Below, one piece after another: positions 9,754-19,711 of a stretch of DNA of 64,000 nucleotides. Origin of the DNA: Hyphomicrobium sp. LHD-15 (GTDB lineage: Bacteria; Pseudomonadota; Alphaproteobacteria; Rhizobiales; Hyphomicrobiaceae); NCBI RefSeq assembly GCF_031157355.1, contig NZ_JAVIFT010000002.1, positions 248,001 through 312,000 of the forward strand, in the 5' to 3' direction. Under the pieces are notes generated by a model that saw nothing but the letters and a program-made list of their open reading frames with translations, was not told where the DNA came from and did no database searches. A program made the position numbers and the translations under genes. How positions within the stretch are numbered: the stretch's first letter is position 1; every line of letters starts with the position of its first letter.

Positions 9754-9883
9754 CCAATTCCCCCTGGTGGCCTCGGCCCCTACATCCTCCGGTTCAAGTA
9801 CCGGATACCGGCTGTCCGCTCAATACCTAGGGGGCTTACAAATGCGGGGCTTGATCAGAGATAGCGGAGAGCGAGACAACCGG

Positions 9884-10972
9884 TCACGGGCGGGGCTGGC
9901 CCAGGTGTTCCAACATCTTGTAGACCGCGTCGATTTGGGGGGCATCGCGGGTCAGGTAGTCGTGGCCGGTGTAGCCCCACCAGTCCCAGCATCCCTGCGG
10001 ATTGACGGGTGAGGATGCGGCTTGCGGGAACAGCACGACGAAAGCGTTGCTGTCGGCCCAGTTGGCGTAGCCGGAGTCGCGGATGAACTGCTCGCCGGTG
10101 TTCTCGCGGTTCTGGGCACAGCCGTGGAAAGCGATGTGCACGCGGCAGGTGGTGGAGGCGGCACACGATTTCGGGATGTAGGCGACGCCGCGGTTTTCCA
10201 TGCCGTGGTTGGATTTTCCGGCAAGGAACGGACGCTGATCGAATTCGATGAAGGTGCCCGATGGTGTGGCGACACGGGGGGCAAGATCGCCGTAGACGTG
10301 TTTCAGCACGTTGCCGGCCTGGTCGTAGTCGCAATCGACCACGTAAGGATTGCCCGTGCTTTCGCAGGCGAGGCCCAGATCGGCGGTTACGAACGCGTGT
10401 CCTGCGGGCAGGTTGGAGACGTAGGTCAGCTGGTTCTCGGGGATCCCGAGGCGCTTATAGAACTCGTAGGCCGCCGCGACGATGGCGGGCACCACTGTGC
10501 GGTCGTTGGAGCCGGAGAACAGATAGACGCGATCGTCGAGCAGGTTTTCGATCGGATCGATGCGTCCGGACGCGGCGAGCTTCCTGGTTTTTTCGGCGAG
10601 TGCTTCGACATCGGGCACGCCCCAGATCGCGAGCGCGTTCAGCATGCAGCCGTTGATGGCCTTCGACAGGTTCAGGAAGGCCGCGCCGGGGCCAAGCATC
10701 ATGTCCGAGAAAGCACTTTCGGCGCATCCGTAGGGCCCGCCTGCGATGATGGCCGCGCCGACAACTGTCTTGGAATGGGCGATCTGAAATTGACCGGCCA
10801 TATAAGCGCCCGACGAAATTCCCGACACGGAGGTCTCGGTCGTGTTGGCGGCGAGGGACGGCAGCGGAGCGGCAGCCTCGTCGGCACGAGCGGCATTGCC
10901 AGCGACTACGATGGCGAGGAAACCGAAGACGCCGTATTTCGCGGCCGTGCGTATATCCAATGTGCTCACCAT
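9884..10972 (-). CDS. Secreted PHB depolymerase-like esterase
   Basis: A 362-residue alpha/beta-hydrolase with a signal peptide (hydrophobic 12-27, cleavage near NAARA-DE). The nucleophile elbow is GISSGAYMA with the central Ser of GxSxG, followed by a PHB-depolymerase-type core with GGPYGCAES, FSGSNDRTVVP, PAGHAFVT and the oxyanion-type segment HIAFHGCAQN. This layout matches the short-chain, periplasmic or extracellular poly(3-hydroxybutyrate) depolymerases such as that of Rhodospirillum rubrum. Several cysteines suggest disulfides. The start at 10972 (MVSTLDIRTAAKYG) is chosen because the 43 codons upstream have no signal-like or conserved content. Substrate is inferred. Confidence 0.8.
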   Translation of the reverse strand: MVSTLDIRTAAKYGVFGFLAIVVAGNAARADEAAAPLPSLAANTTETSVSGISSGAYMAGQFQIAHSKTVVGAAIIAGGPYGCAESAFSDMMLGPGAAFLNLSKAINGCMLNALAIWGVPDVEALAEKTRKLAASGRIDPIENLLDDRVYLFSGSNDRTVVPAIVAAAYEFYKRLGIPENQLTYVSNLPAGHAFVTADLGLACESTGNPYVVDCDYDQAGNVLKHVYGDLAPRVATPSGTFIEFDQRPFLAGKSNHGMENRGVAYIPKSCAASTTCRVHIAFHGCAQNRENTGEQFIRDSGYANWADSNAFVVLFPQAASSPVNPQGCWDWWGYTGHDYLTRDAPQIDAVYKMLEHLGQPRP

Positions 10973-11147
10973 GGGGCCAAGCTTGCAGTGTGTGAGTGCG
11001 GGGCGGCGCTGTTCGACGCAGATGCTTTGAACCCTAAGTCCGAAGCGATCATAGTCTAGGCACGACAGGTGACAGTAGCGTGCGAAACCGCACACCGCCA
11101 TCGTCTCGGTGCGGGCATAGTTCCCAGCTTATCCGCGGCTATTTCGT

Positions 11148-13331
11148 TCAGCGCAGGCGGACGGTCACGCGGTCGACGTTTCCTTTCGCGTCGATCACCG
11201 TGAGCTTGGCGAAACCGCGCCCTTCGGGCTGCCACTCGATATCGCGGCGGAAGGGATCGGACGTCACGGGAGTGCCGTCGATCAGCCAGGTCAGCGGAAG
11301 CGCGCCGCCCTCGGCCTTGATGATCAGCGGTTCGGCTTCGCGCTCCTCGACATCCAGCTCGGAGCGATCCGGCGGGAATGAGATCAGCACAGGCGGCTCG
11401 AGGAACGGGCCGGTGGCGATGGTGTTGTCGCCGGGCTCGCGGAAGCGCTTCAGCGGCGGTGGCAACGTCGCGCCGGTTGCCTTGATCACGCCCGACGGAG
11501 CCGAACGGAACGGCGCGGTGCGCTCCGAGATGCGTGCGAAGGTGTCGAACAGGATCGGCGCGGCCGAGAGGCGTCCCATCAAGCCCGGCGTCGAAGCGGC
11601 GTCGGGACGGCCGACCCAGACCGCAACGACGTGGCGGCCGTCGTAGCCGACGGCCCAGGCGTCGCGATAGCCGTAGGACGTTCCGGTTTTATAGGCGATG
11701 GCGCCGCCTTTGACGTTCGGCGGGGGTGGCGCATCCTTCAGAATGTCCGTCACGTACCAGGAGGCGACCGGCGACAGCAGGCGCTTGCGATCTGCGGCCG
11801 TGCTCTTCTGCTGGGCCTTGTCGTCACGATGCCAGGAAAGCGCGACAGGCTCGCCGCCGCGGGCGAGGCCGCTGTAGAGGGCGGCAAGATCCTTCAGCGT
11901 CATGCCGAGGCCGCCAAGGGCAATGGCGAGTGAGGGCTGGGTGTCGCGCGGGAGAGCGGGCGTGATGCCGGCGCGGCGGAAGCGGCCCATCAGGCGGCCG
12001 GGTCCAACGGCGGCGAGCACTTTTACGGCGGGGACGTTGAGCGAGTTGCCGAGCGCTTCGCGGATGGTCACGGTGCCGTAGAAGTCTTCGTCGAAGTTCT
12101 CGGGCTTGTAGGTCCCGAAACGGGTCGGGCGATCCTCGATCAGCGTTTCGGGATGCGCGAGACCGTTTTCAAAAGCCAAGCCATAGATGAAGGGCTTCAG
12201 CGTGGAGCCTGGCGAGCGGATCGCATCCGTCATGTCGATCGCGCCCTGGCGATCCTTGTCGAGATAGTCTGCCGATCCGACATGGGCCAGCACGTCGCCT
12301 GTCGCGTGATCGACGACCAGCACGGCGGCGGAGAGCTTGGGGCCGAGAAGCTTGGTCTGCTCGGTTGCGAGCTTCTCGACGGCGGCTTGCATGTTGCGGT
12401 CGAGCGTCAAGCGGTGAATGAGCTTGGTGGGGCTGGCGGCGACTTCGGATTCCGAGAGATGCGGGGCGAGCTTCAGGAATTCGAGGCGGCGCGTCGGAAT
12501 GCGCTCGCCCTTGGCGCGCTCGGCCTCGGCCTTCGGCAGTACGCCTTCTTCCACGGCGCGATCAAGCACGCGGTCGCGGGCACGGCGGGCGCGCTCGCTG
12601 TAGCGATCGGGGCGGCGGGATTCCGGCGATTGCGGGAGCGCGACGAGAAGGGCGGCCTCGCCAGCTGAAAGGTGACGCGGCTCCTTGCCGAAATAAGCGA
12701 GAGATGCGGCGCGAACGCCCTCGATGTTGCCGCCGAACGGCGCGAGCCGCAGATAGAGCCGCAGGATCTCGTCTTTCGACAGGCGCTCTTCGAGCTGTAG
12801 CGCGCGTGCAATCTGGCGCAGCTTGCCGGCGCCGGTACGTTCATGCTTGCCTTCGAGCAGGCGGGCAACCTGCATGGTCAGCGTCGAGCCGCCGGATTTG
12901 ATCTGGCCGTGGCGCACCAGAAGATAGCCGGCGCGCAGAAAGGCGAGCATGTCGATGCCGCCGTGGGTGTAATAGCGCTTGTCCTCGAACGCCATCAGGA
13001 TGGCGAGGTAGCGGGGGTCGACGTCCGCCACGTCGACGGGCAGGCGCCAGCGGCCATCTTTCGTGGTGAAGGCACGCAGCAGGCGGTTCTCGCGATCGAG
13101 CACGGTGACGGAGGTCGCGTTGGCGGCTTCGAGCGGCAGCGGGCCGATCTGACGCTTTACGACTTCGATGGTCGCGCTCGCGGCGACGGCCAAGGAGGCC
13201 GCCGCCGCGAGAGAGAAGACGGCGAGCCGCAGAGGGCGTGGGAGTGGCTTTGTCCATCGCGATGCGCGATTGGGGATCGTGGACAAGTCCGCCTCCGCGG
13301 CGCGCCGTTTGGATGGGAACGGAAAGCGCAT
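11148..13331 (-). CDS. pbpC: Penicillin-binding protein 1C
   Basis: Bifunctional class A-type murein synthase of the PbpC subfamily, anchored in the inner membrane (segment about 35-55). The GT51 transglycosylase domain carries the catalytic Glu in AFEDKRYYTHGGID (E116) and SGGSTLTMQVAR. The transpeptidase domain has S376-T-L-K, S430-L-N and K548-T-G. The C-terminal region (about 640-727) is the beta-rich BiPBP_C module typical of this subfamily. It starts nine bases after the stop of the alpha-2-macroglobulin gene, the same pairing as yfhM-pbpC in E. coli, so the two are surely co-transcribed. Confidence 0.94.
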   Translation of the reverse strand: MRFPFPSKRRAAEADLSTIPNRASRWTKPLPRPLRLAVFSLAAAASLAVAASATIEVVKRQIGPLPLEAANATSVTVLDRENRLLRAFTTKDGRWRLPVDVADVDPRYLAILMAFEDKRYYTHGGIDMLAFLRAGYLLVRHGQIKSGGSTLTMQVARLLEGKHERTGAGKLRQIARALQLEERLSKDEILRLYLRLAPFGGNIEGVRAASLAYFGKEPRHLSAGEAALLVALPQSPESRRPDRYSERARRARDRVLDRAVEEGVLPKAEAERAKGERIPTRRLEFLKLAPHLSESEVAASPTKLIHRLTLDRNMQAAVEKLATEQTKLLGPKLSAAVLVVDHATGDVLAHVGSADYLDKDRQGAIDMTDAIRSPGSTLKPFIYGLAFENGLAHPETLIEDRPTRFGTYKPENFDEDFYGTVTIREALGNSLNVPAVKVLAAVGPGRLMGRFRRAGITPALPRDTQPSLAIALGGLGMTLKDLAALYSGLARGGEPVALSWHRDDKAQQKSTAADRKRLLSPVASWYVTDILKDAPPPPNVKGGAIAYKTGTSYGYRDAWAVGYDGRHVVAVWVGRPDAASTPGLMGRLSAAPILFDTFARISERTAPFRSAPSGVIKATGATLPPPLKRFREPGDNTIATGPFLEPPVLISFPPDRSELDVEEREAEPLIIKAEGGALPLTWLIDGTPVTSDPFRRDIEWQPEGRGFAKLTVIDAKGNVDRVTVRLR

Positions 13332-13340
13332 ATCCGTTCC

Positions 13341-16300
13341 CTAGTTCTTCTTGGCCGTGACGACGAGGGTACCGGCGCCCGAGCGCGCATAGCGCTCCGG
13401 ACGGTACATGTCCTCGATGGTCGCGGCCGGGTGGATGAACGAGCCGGGCGTTACGGCGCGGACGATGTAGGCGACGGTTGCCTGCGAGGCCGGAGCCTTG
13501 GTGGTGTCGGGACCGCTGCCGTTGCCGTCGTCGTCGCTGCCGCCCTCGTCGTCACCGCCGTCTCCGTCGCCGCCGTTGCTGGACGAGGAGGAAGACGAGG
13601 TGCCCCAGAGGTTGAACGCCGCTACGAAACGATCATCGCGGAATTCCGTGTGATCGGGGCGCAGCGTGGTCTTCAGCCAGTCGAGCGTTTTGATGTCGCC
13701 GCTGTCTACGAGGCGCGGGTTTTCGATCTCGAGGCCAGCCGGCAGGCGATCGACAAGCAGTACGCGTCCGGCGGCTTCGTCGCTCGTGATCTTGAGCACG
13801 GTGACGAGGCGATCGTTCTGCGCGAGTTCGCTCTTGCCGCCGTTGGCACTAGCAAGATCGACCTCCTTGCCATCGAGCGTGTAGTACTTGCGCTCGATGT
13901 TGAAGCCCTTCGAGATGGCGGGCTCCGTCGTCAGGCTGGCGCCGATGACGGTGACGACTGCGTCGGTTGCGGTGTCTCCGTCGTTGGTAATGACGAGGTC
14001 TTCCTCAAGATCCCCCGGCGCGATCGTGCGGAGCAGCGTGCCGGTGATCGGCGAACCGTCAAGGGTGAGCTTGGTGGACTTGGTCTGCTCGCCGAGGGCG
14101 TGGGCTGCGAGCAGCATCCATGCCTGCTCCTGTGTGGATGTGTAGTTGCGTGCTCCGTAAGCCTTGGCGATCACGTTGACGAGGCGCGGTGTCTCCGACT
14201 TCACGATGCCGGTCTCGGACGCGAGCGTCACGAGGGCGGCGCCGTCGCGGATGTCGGAGCCGTAGTCGGAGCGAGCGAGCTTCAGCTTGTCCTGTTCGGA
14301 GAAGCTATCGAGGGCGGCCTTGAAGGCCGTCTCGGCGCGTTCCTTGTCACCGACCATGGCGAGGGCAGCACCAAGCTGCGCCTTGCCGAGGGGCGTCGTA
14401 AACTTGTCGAGCTTGGTGTCGACGTAGTAGCGCAGCTCGCCGACCGGCGCGCGGCTGTTGCGAGCCAGTACGTAGAGGGCGTAAGCGCGGGCTTCGCCGC
14501 CTTCCGAGAAGTCTTCGCCGTTGAGTGCGAAGTTCTGCAGGCGGTCGAGAGCCTGGTTGAAGGGAAGCTGGCGCACATCGTAGCCGGCTTCGCGAGCGCG
14601 GGTCAGGAAGTCGGTGACGTAGCTCGTAAGCCAGAGGTCGCCGTTGCCGGGGCCCCAGCTTCCGAACGCGCCGGAGCTGTCCTGCATGTCGAAGACGCGG
14701 GCGACGGCGCCCTGAACGCGCTCCTTCAGTGCCTTGTCGGTGCCGATGCCGATGTTGGCGGCAACGGCGTTGGCGTAGAGCAAGGGAAGGGCCCGTGACA
14801 CCGTCTGCTCGGCGCAGCCGTAGGGGTAGCGATCGAGCTGGGTCAGCAAGCCGGGCACGTCCATGGTTGCGGCCGGGCCGACCGAGACGTTGACCTTGGT
14901 GCGGCTCTTGATCAGGCCGGCCAGCAGATCCTTCGACAGCGTGAGCTTGCCGCCGGGCGCGAGTGAGCTGACGGTGGTGCGGCGGATGTCGCCTGCGGGC
15001 GGCTTGATGTCGAGCGTAAGGCGACGCGAGATCGCGATGCCGTTCGGACCCGAAACGCGCACGTCGTAGAGGCGCTGGCCGACTTCGGCTGGCTTGAACG
15101 TCACCTGCTGCGATTTACGCTCGCCGCTCTTGAGAGCGACGGTCTCTTCGGCAAGGGCGGTCTCGCCTTCGGTCTGGTCGACGATCTTGGCGTTATAAGA
15201 GCCCGCCGGGCCGTCAACGTTGTGCAGTGAGAGATCGACGATGGCTTCGTCACCGAGCGTCAGGAAGCGCGGCGCGGATGCCGTAAGGGCAACTTCGTCG
15301 CGGACAATGACGTCGCTCGTGCCGTGGCCGAGCTTGGTCTTGGTCCAGGCGACAGCCATCACGCGTACGGTGCCGTTGAAGCTCGGAAGCGCGAAGGTGA
15401 CGTTGGCGGTGCCGTCCGGTCCCACGGTTACGATGCCGGAGTAGTAGGAGACAGTCTCCTCGACGGGCGGGGTGCCCTGGAGGCCGGAACCTTCCATGCC
15501 GTCACCGCCGGAGCGCAGCTTGCCGCGCTCGGCGCGCATGCCGTCGATCAGGCGGCCGTAGAAGTCACGCAGCTCGAGGGCGAGCTTGCGCTGCGCATAG
15601 AAGTGCAGCTCAGGCGCAGGCACCTGATAGCGGGTGAGGTTCAGGATGCCGACGTCAACGGCCGCGACCGTGACGCGCGCTTCCTCACCGGCTTCGAGGC
15701 CTTCGATCTTGACCGGGATCGTGAGCTCGGACGCGCCCTTGACCTTGGCTTCGGTGGGAACCGCGACCTTGAGCGTACGCTTGGCCTGGTCGACGCCGAT
15801 CCAGCGGACGCCGATGGCGCGGCTCGGCATGCGCTTCGCGACTTCGTCCATCGGGCGATAGAGGAGGGCCGTGGCGTAGGCGCCCGGACCCCAATTGTCG
15901 CCGACGGTCAATTCCACGTCGCCGCCACCCTTGGAGATTTCGACTTCCTTGGCGGAGAGCAAGCCGTTGCCGAGCACGGCGACAAGTGCCTTGCCGCCCT
16001 GCTTGGAGGCGATGCGGAGCTTCGCCGTCTCGCCGGGCTGGTAGGTTTCCTTGTCGAGCGCGACGTCGAGCATCTCGGGGCTGTCGGCGGTCTCACCGGC
16101 GTTATACCAGCCGGCATTGAAGACGACGCTCGACAGCGTACCGGCTGTCGCCGAAGAGCTTACCTCAAGGCGATAGCGTCCATAGTCGACGTCGGCAGAG
16201 ATGGTTGCGGGCGTCGTGCCGTTGGCGTCGAGCTTGCCGCTTGCGATCTTGCGGGTGATGGTCTGGCTCTCGTAGCCCCAGGAGCCGTCGCGGCGATACC

Positions 16301-18668
16301 ACTGCCACGAGGTGTCGAGGCGGACGAGCTGCCAGTCGAGGTTGGCGGCGACGGGCTTGTTGTCGCCGTCGAGCAGAACGACCTCGAAGTTGGCTTTCTC
16401 ACCTTCGCCGAGGGCGCTGGTCGAGAACAGCGGCTTGATGCCGATGCGAGGATCGCCAAGGTTTACCGGCAGCGTGATCGAGCGCTCGATCGAGCGACCG
16501 CCGCTTTCGCGCAGGCGGACGATGACGTTGGCCTCAAGCGGGCGCGCGGTCTTGGTGACGGCCGGCAGCTTGACGCTGAGCGCCGCGTTGCCCTGCTGGT
16601 CGGTCTCGGAGATTTCCTCCAAAGGCTGGCGGACCGGGCTCACGGTTTCGTCAGCCTCGCCGAAGCGATAGCCCGCGAAGCCTTCGAGATCCTTGGTGGA
16701 TGCCTTGACGACGATGTCGCCTTCGACATCGAGGCCAGCGGCCGGGGGGCCGTATAGGTAGCGGCCGGCGACGTCGATGGTCTTGGTTTCCTCGGGCGCG
16801 AGCTTGCCGGCGCCGTCCTTCAGCGTGAGATCCAGGCGCTCGGGAACGTAATCCTCGACGAGGAACGAGACCTGGGTAATGGCATCGGCGTTGGGATCGG
16901 CGTGCAGACGCGCGCGCCAGGTACCGGTCATCGCGCCGCCGCCAAGCGTCAGGCGCAGCGAGCGGGCGCCGATCTGCTGATCGGTCAGCGTGTAGCGGCC
17001 GTGCTCGACGCCGTCGGGACGGACGACGATCAAGGTGGTTGGGAGCGAAGCCGCGGCGCCGTTGTTGTCGCGAACGATGGCGGTGACGTTCACCTCCTCG
17101 CCCGGGCGATAGACGCCGCGTTCGGTGTAGAGGTAGCCATCGAGGGGGCCGGGAGCGTCGCGCCCCTTCACGCCGCGATCAGATAGATCGAATGCGTTCG
17201 AGGTGAGATCGAGGAAGGCGTATTCGCCGGCACCGTTTTCAGCGACGAGAATGGCAGGCGCATCGCCGCCTTCGCCCTTGGACTGGCCGGACGCGAAGCG
17301 GACGTAGCCATTGGCGTCGGTGGTGGCGGTGGCGAGAACCTCGTTGTTGCGGGCAACCAGGCGCACGCTGGCTTTCGAGACCGGATCGGCGCTGGCGAGC
17401 GAACGGACGAACGCATGGATGCCGTCGTCGCCGGACACCGCCGTAAGGCCGAGGTCGGAGACGATGAACCACTGGGTGGCCTGCTCGCGCCAGCTGTCCT
17501 GGGTGAGATCTGCCGGGCGCGCGACCATCGCGTAGGCGCCGGGTTTCAGCTCGCCGATGGCTTCGCTGACCGGGAAAGCCGCAGTGACCTCAGAGTTGAG
17601 CTTGGTCGGGACGTCCAGCTCGCCCTTGTAGACGAGACTGCCGGTGCTGCTCTTGATGGTCTCGAGCTCGTAGCCCTGTAGCTGGCGATCGAGATTGCCG
17701 TTGGAGAGAGCGTTGGCGAGGTTGCGATCACCGATGCGGTAGACTTCGACCTGAACCATGCCGGTGTTGATCGCGACGAGCGGGATGCCCTGCTGGCCGC
17801 GGCTCGGCAGGACATAGCTCTTGCCGGTGAAGTGCACGCTCGGTTTGCGGTCCGGAACGTAGACGGCGAGCGTCACCTGCTTCGGAAGCGGCTCGTTGAC
17901 GTCGGACGGCAGGCCAGAGCGGATCTGGATCTCGTAGCGCTGGCCGTGCTCGACGCCGTCGATGCAGAGCTGGCTGCCTTCGGCGGCGACCGATTGGGGA
18001 TCGCGCCCGTTGACAGAGACGAACTTGGCGAAGTCGGTCTGCGCGCGCGACAGGTTCTCAGAGAACTGGATGCAGACGCGAGGCGTGGCGGCGTCGCTGT
18101 CGGTCGAATAGTCGGTCATGCGGAAGCCGTGCTCGGCGCGCAGCTTTTCGTAAGCTTCGCGGACGTTGGCGGCTTCGACCAGAGACAGGCTCGATTTCAG
18201 AGATTCGATTGCGGGGCGCCAGTAGGAGCGGCGCTGCATCGCGTCGCCGAGAACCGCGAGGGCGCGGGCCTTGACGGCTTTGTCGGTTGCCAGCGTATAG
18301 GCGCGGTAGGCGGCACCCGAGGCATTGACGGGAAGATCGTATGACTCCGAACCCTTGTCGTCGGGCTTGATGGCGAGCAGCGCCTTGGCAAGGCCGATCC
18401 AGTTTTCCGGGTTCTTGTCGTCGCTGGCGACGGCGATCGCGAACGTGCGCGAGGCTGCGCGCGGGTCGGGGCCGAGCAGGCGCTCGGCAGCGAGTTTCAG
18501 ATCGCCGGGTTTGCGTCCGTCGGGCTTCCAGGTGTCTTTGATGTACGTTTCGTAGCGCTCGGCATCCTTGGCCACGCCCTTGTGGGCGAACGGCCGTTCC
18601 TGGGCGCTCGCGGTCGCGAGACCTGCCAGAACCAACACACACATCAGCATGCTTTGAAAAAAGCGCAT
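13341..18668 (-). CDS. Bacterial alpha-2-macroglobulin family protein
   Basis: A 1775-residue periplasmic protease trap. After a signal peptide (cleavage near ATASA-QE; no lipobox cysteine) come repeated macroglobulin domains, then the A2M and thioester regions. The thioester motif is present as GCAEQ with Cys1285 and Gln1288, so covalent trapping should be possible. Near the C-terminus lies a Ser-run followed by an Asp/Gly-rich low-complexity insert (about 1683-1725, plus-strand 13495-13625). E. coli YfhM is a lipoprotein; this one appears soluble in the periplasm. It sits just upstream of pbpC, which is thought to repair murein when A2M traps intruding proteases. Confidence 0.93.
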   Translation of the reverse strand: MRFFQSMLMCVLVLAGLATASAQERPFAHKGVAKDAERYETYIKDTWKPDGRKPGDLKLAAERLLGPDPRAASRTFAIAVASDDKNPENWIGLAKALLAIKPDDKGSESYDLPVNASGAAYRAYTLATDKAVKARALAVLGDAMQRRSYWRPAIESLKSSLSLVEAANVREAYEKLRAEHGFRMTDYSTDSDAATPRVCIQFSENLSRAQTDFAKFVSVNGRDPQSVAAEGSQLCIDGVEHGQRYEIQIRSGLPSDVNEPLPKQVTLAVYVPDRKPSVHFTGKSYVLPSRGQQGIPLVAINTGMVQVEVYRIGDRNLANALSNGNLDRQLQGYELETIKSSTGSLVYKGELDVPTKLNSEVTAAFPVSEAIGELKPGAYAMVARPADLTQDSWREQATQWFIVSDLGLTAVSGDDGIHAFVRSLASADPVSKASVRLVARNNEVLATATTDANGYVRFASGQSKGEGGDAPAILVAENGAGEYAFLDLTSNAFDLSDRGVKGRDAPGPLDGYLYTERGVYRPGEEVNVTAIVRDNNGAAASLPTTLIVVRPDGVEHGRYTLTDQQIGARSLRLTLGGGAMTGTWRARLHADPNADAITQVSFLVEDYVPERLDLTLKDGAGKLAPEETKTIDVAGRYLYGPPAAGLDVEGDIVVKASTKDLEGFAGYRFGEADETVSPVRQPLEEISETDQQGNAALSVKLPAVTKTARPLEANVIVRLRESGGRSIERSITLPVNLGDPRIGIKPLFSTSALGEGEKANFEVVLLDGDNKPVAANLDWQLVRLDTSWQWYRRDGSWGYESQTITRKIASGKLDANGTTPATISADVDYGRYRLEVSSSATAGTLSSVVFNAGWYNAGETADSPEMLDVALDKETYQPGETAKLRIASKQGGKALVAVLGNGLLSAKEVEISKGGGDVELTVGDNWGPGAYATALLYRPMDEVAKRMPSRAIGVRWIGVDQAKRTLKVAVPTEAKVKGASELTIPVKIEGLEAGEEARVTVAAVDVGILNLTRYQVPAPELHFYAQRKLALELRDFYGRLIDGMRAERGKLRSGGDGMEGSGLQGTPPVEETVSYYSGIVTVGPDGTANVTFALPSFNGTVRVMAVAWTKTKLGHGTSDVIVRDEVALTASAPRFLTLGDEAIVDLSLHNVDGPAGSYNAKIVDQTEGETALAEETVALKSGERKSQQVTFKPAEVGQRLYDVRVSGPNGIAISRRLTLDIKPPAGDIRRTTVSSLAPGGKLTLSKDLLAGLIKSRTKVNVSVGPAATMDVPGLLTQLDRYPYGCAEQTVSRALPLLYANAVAANIGIGTDKALKERVQGAVARVFDMQDSSGAFGSWGPGNGDLWLTSYVTDFLTRAREAGYDVRQLPFNQALDRLQNFALNGEDFSEGGEARAYALYVLARNSRAPVGELRYYVDTKLDKFTTPLGKAQLGAALAMVGDKERAETAFKAALDSFSEQDKLKLARSDYGSDIRDGAALVTLASETGIVKSETPRLVNVIAKAYGARNYTSTQEQAWMLLAAHALGEQTKSTKLTLDGSPITGTLLRTIAPGDLEEDLVITNDGDTATDAVVTVIGASLTTEPAISKGFNIERKYYTLDGKEVDLASANGGKSELAQNDRLVTVLKITSDEAAGRVLLVDRLPAGLEIENPRLVDSGDIKTLDWLKTTLRPDHTEFRDDRFVAAFNLWGTSSSSSSSNGGDGDGGDDEGGSDDDGNGSGPDTTKAPASQATVAYIVRAVTPGSFIHPAATIEDMYRPERYARSGAGTLVVTAKKN

Positions 18669-18995
18669 CGCACTGTCACCTTCGGATCACTTACCTACCG
18701 CGCCCCTTAGCGGATGACCGGAAACGATCGCTGTTTCCTAAGGAACAGCCGTCCGGGGGACGCTCGTGACGAACCTGGCCAAAGCCAAAATTTCGTAAGC
18801 TGACAATAGCATTGGCTCGTGGCGCAGCGTCAGACCATCAGACGCGAATGATCAAACGTTGGCGGCAAGAGTGAATTTACCGGCAAGTTCCGCTCAATGC
18901 GGAACATTGACCCCGTCGGATCCCCAAAACGAAGAAGCCGGCTTCCGCGAGGGAGGCCGGCTTTCTTGAAATGCCTGGTTTCGGGTGGCGCGGGA
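18669..18995. other. Intergenic region 5' of the A2M gene
   Basis: No gene is visible here. It must hold the promoter for the A2M-pbpC transcript near its left end; I could not settle on a -35/-10 pair. Its right part holds the terminator of the 18996-19580 gene. Confidence 0.4.
18931..18967 (-). terminator. Rho-independent terminator
   Basis: Inverted repeat AAGCCGGCTTCC / GGAGGCCGGCTT with a short GC-rich loop. Read on the minus strand the hairpin is followed by CTTCTTCGTTTT. It lies about 30 bases after the stop of the 18996-19580 gene. Confidence 0.75.
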
Positions 18996-19580
18996 TCAGT
19001 GCCGCAGCAACGCCGGCAGGGGAGCGGCTTCGGCACCGGCAAGCAGCGACGGGTCGAACAGGCTCGGCTGGCGAGGGCCGCTCCATTTGCGCTCGGAGGT
19101 CAAGCTGCCGGACGGACCGGCGGCGCGCCAGATCTGCGCGAACGAGCGTATGGCACGGGTCGCGGTCGCGGGGCAGGCCTCGGAATAGAGCTCATAGGAG
19201 TCGCGGCGCAGGGGATCGCGGCGCATGCAGTCGCCGATCCAAACGGTGGTCGCGTCGAGGACGAGCTGCTCGTGGGCGTCGAGAAGGCGAATGTCGGTTA
19301 CGAAACGGCAGTCGGTCGTCGCTGGCATTGCGGTGGACGAGCGGCGAACGAGGAGCGCTTCGACCTTGATGCCGGCGGCGGACAGCTCGGGTGCGAGCTT
19401 GTCGAGCGCACTGGCGGCGGGGCTTTCGGCAGAGAGAGCCAGCAAGCGATAGGTGATGTCCGTGGCGGGGGCGCCAAGGGCGCGCTGCGCTTCGATGTGA
19501 CGAGCAATGAATGCTCTCAGCCGTTCTTCCTTGTCTTCCTTGGTTACGACATTCATGCGAGCTTTTGGACTGAAGCGCAT
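18996..19580 (-). CDS. Hypothetical protein, downstream member of an unknown two-gene module
   Basis: A 194-residue soluble protein starting MRFSPKARMNVVTKEDKEERL. No signal peptide or membrane segment. The N-terminal third is helical and charged; the middle (TDCRFVTDIRLLDAHEQLVLD, TTVWIGDCMRRDPLRRDSYE) has alternating beta-like runs, four cysteines in total, and the C-terminus is Pro/Ala/Leu-rich with PSLFDPSLLAG. I recognise no family. The gene follows the 820-aa membrane protein gene by 131 bases on the same strand and is closed by a clear terminator, so the two form a module. The in-frame extension upstream to 19655 looks non-coding. Confidence 0.7.
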   Translation of the reverse strand: MRFSPKARMNVVTKEDKEERLRAFIARHIEAQRALGAPATDITYRLLALSAESPAASALDKLAPELSAAGIKVEALLVRRSSTAMPATTDCRFVTDIRLLDAHEQLVLDATTVWIGDCMRRDPLRRDSYELYSEACPATATRAIRSFAQIWRAAGPSGSLTSERKWSGPRQPSLFDPSLLAGAEAAPLPALLRH

Positions 19581-19711
19581 TCGTTTTGTCCTTATTTGGG
19601 ATCGAACGGAGTTCGAAGGTCCCGTCGTGTTGTCGTGCAGCTCATTTGGCGCCAAGACGGTTAATCAAGTGTTTCGTGACGGCGCGCGTAAGGCGCTAGA
19701 ATTTTTCCCAC

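Noticed and set aside
12843-14798. Open frame of 651 codons on the plus strand, opposite pbpC and A2M
   Set aside because: It lies antisense to two well-supported genes. Its translation is Gly/Ala/Arg/Val/Asp-rich without any domain, as expected for a mirror frame in GC-rich DNA.
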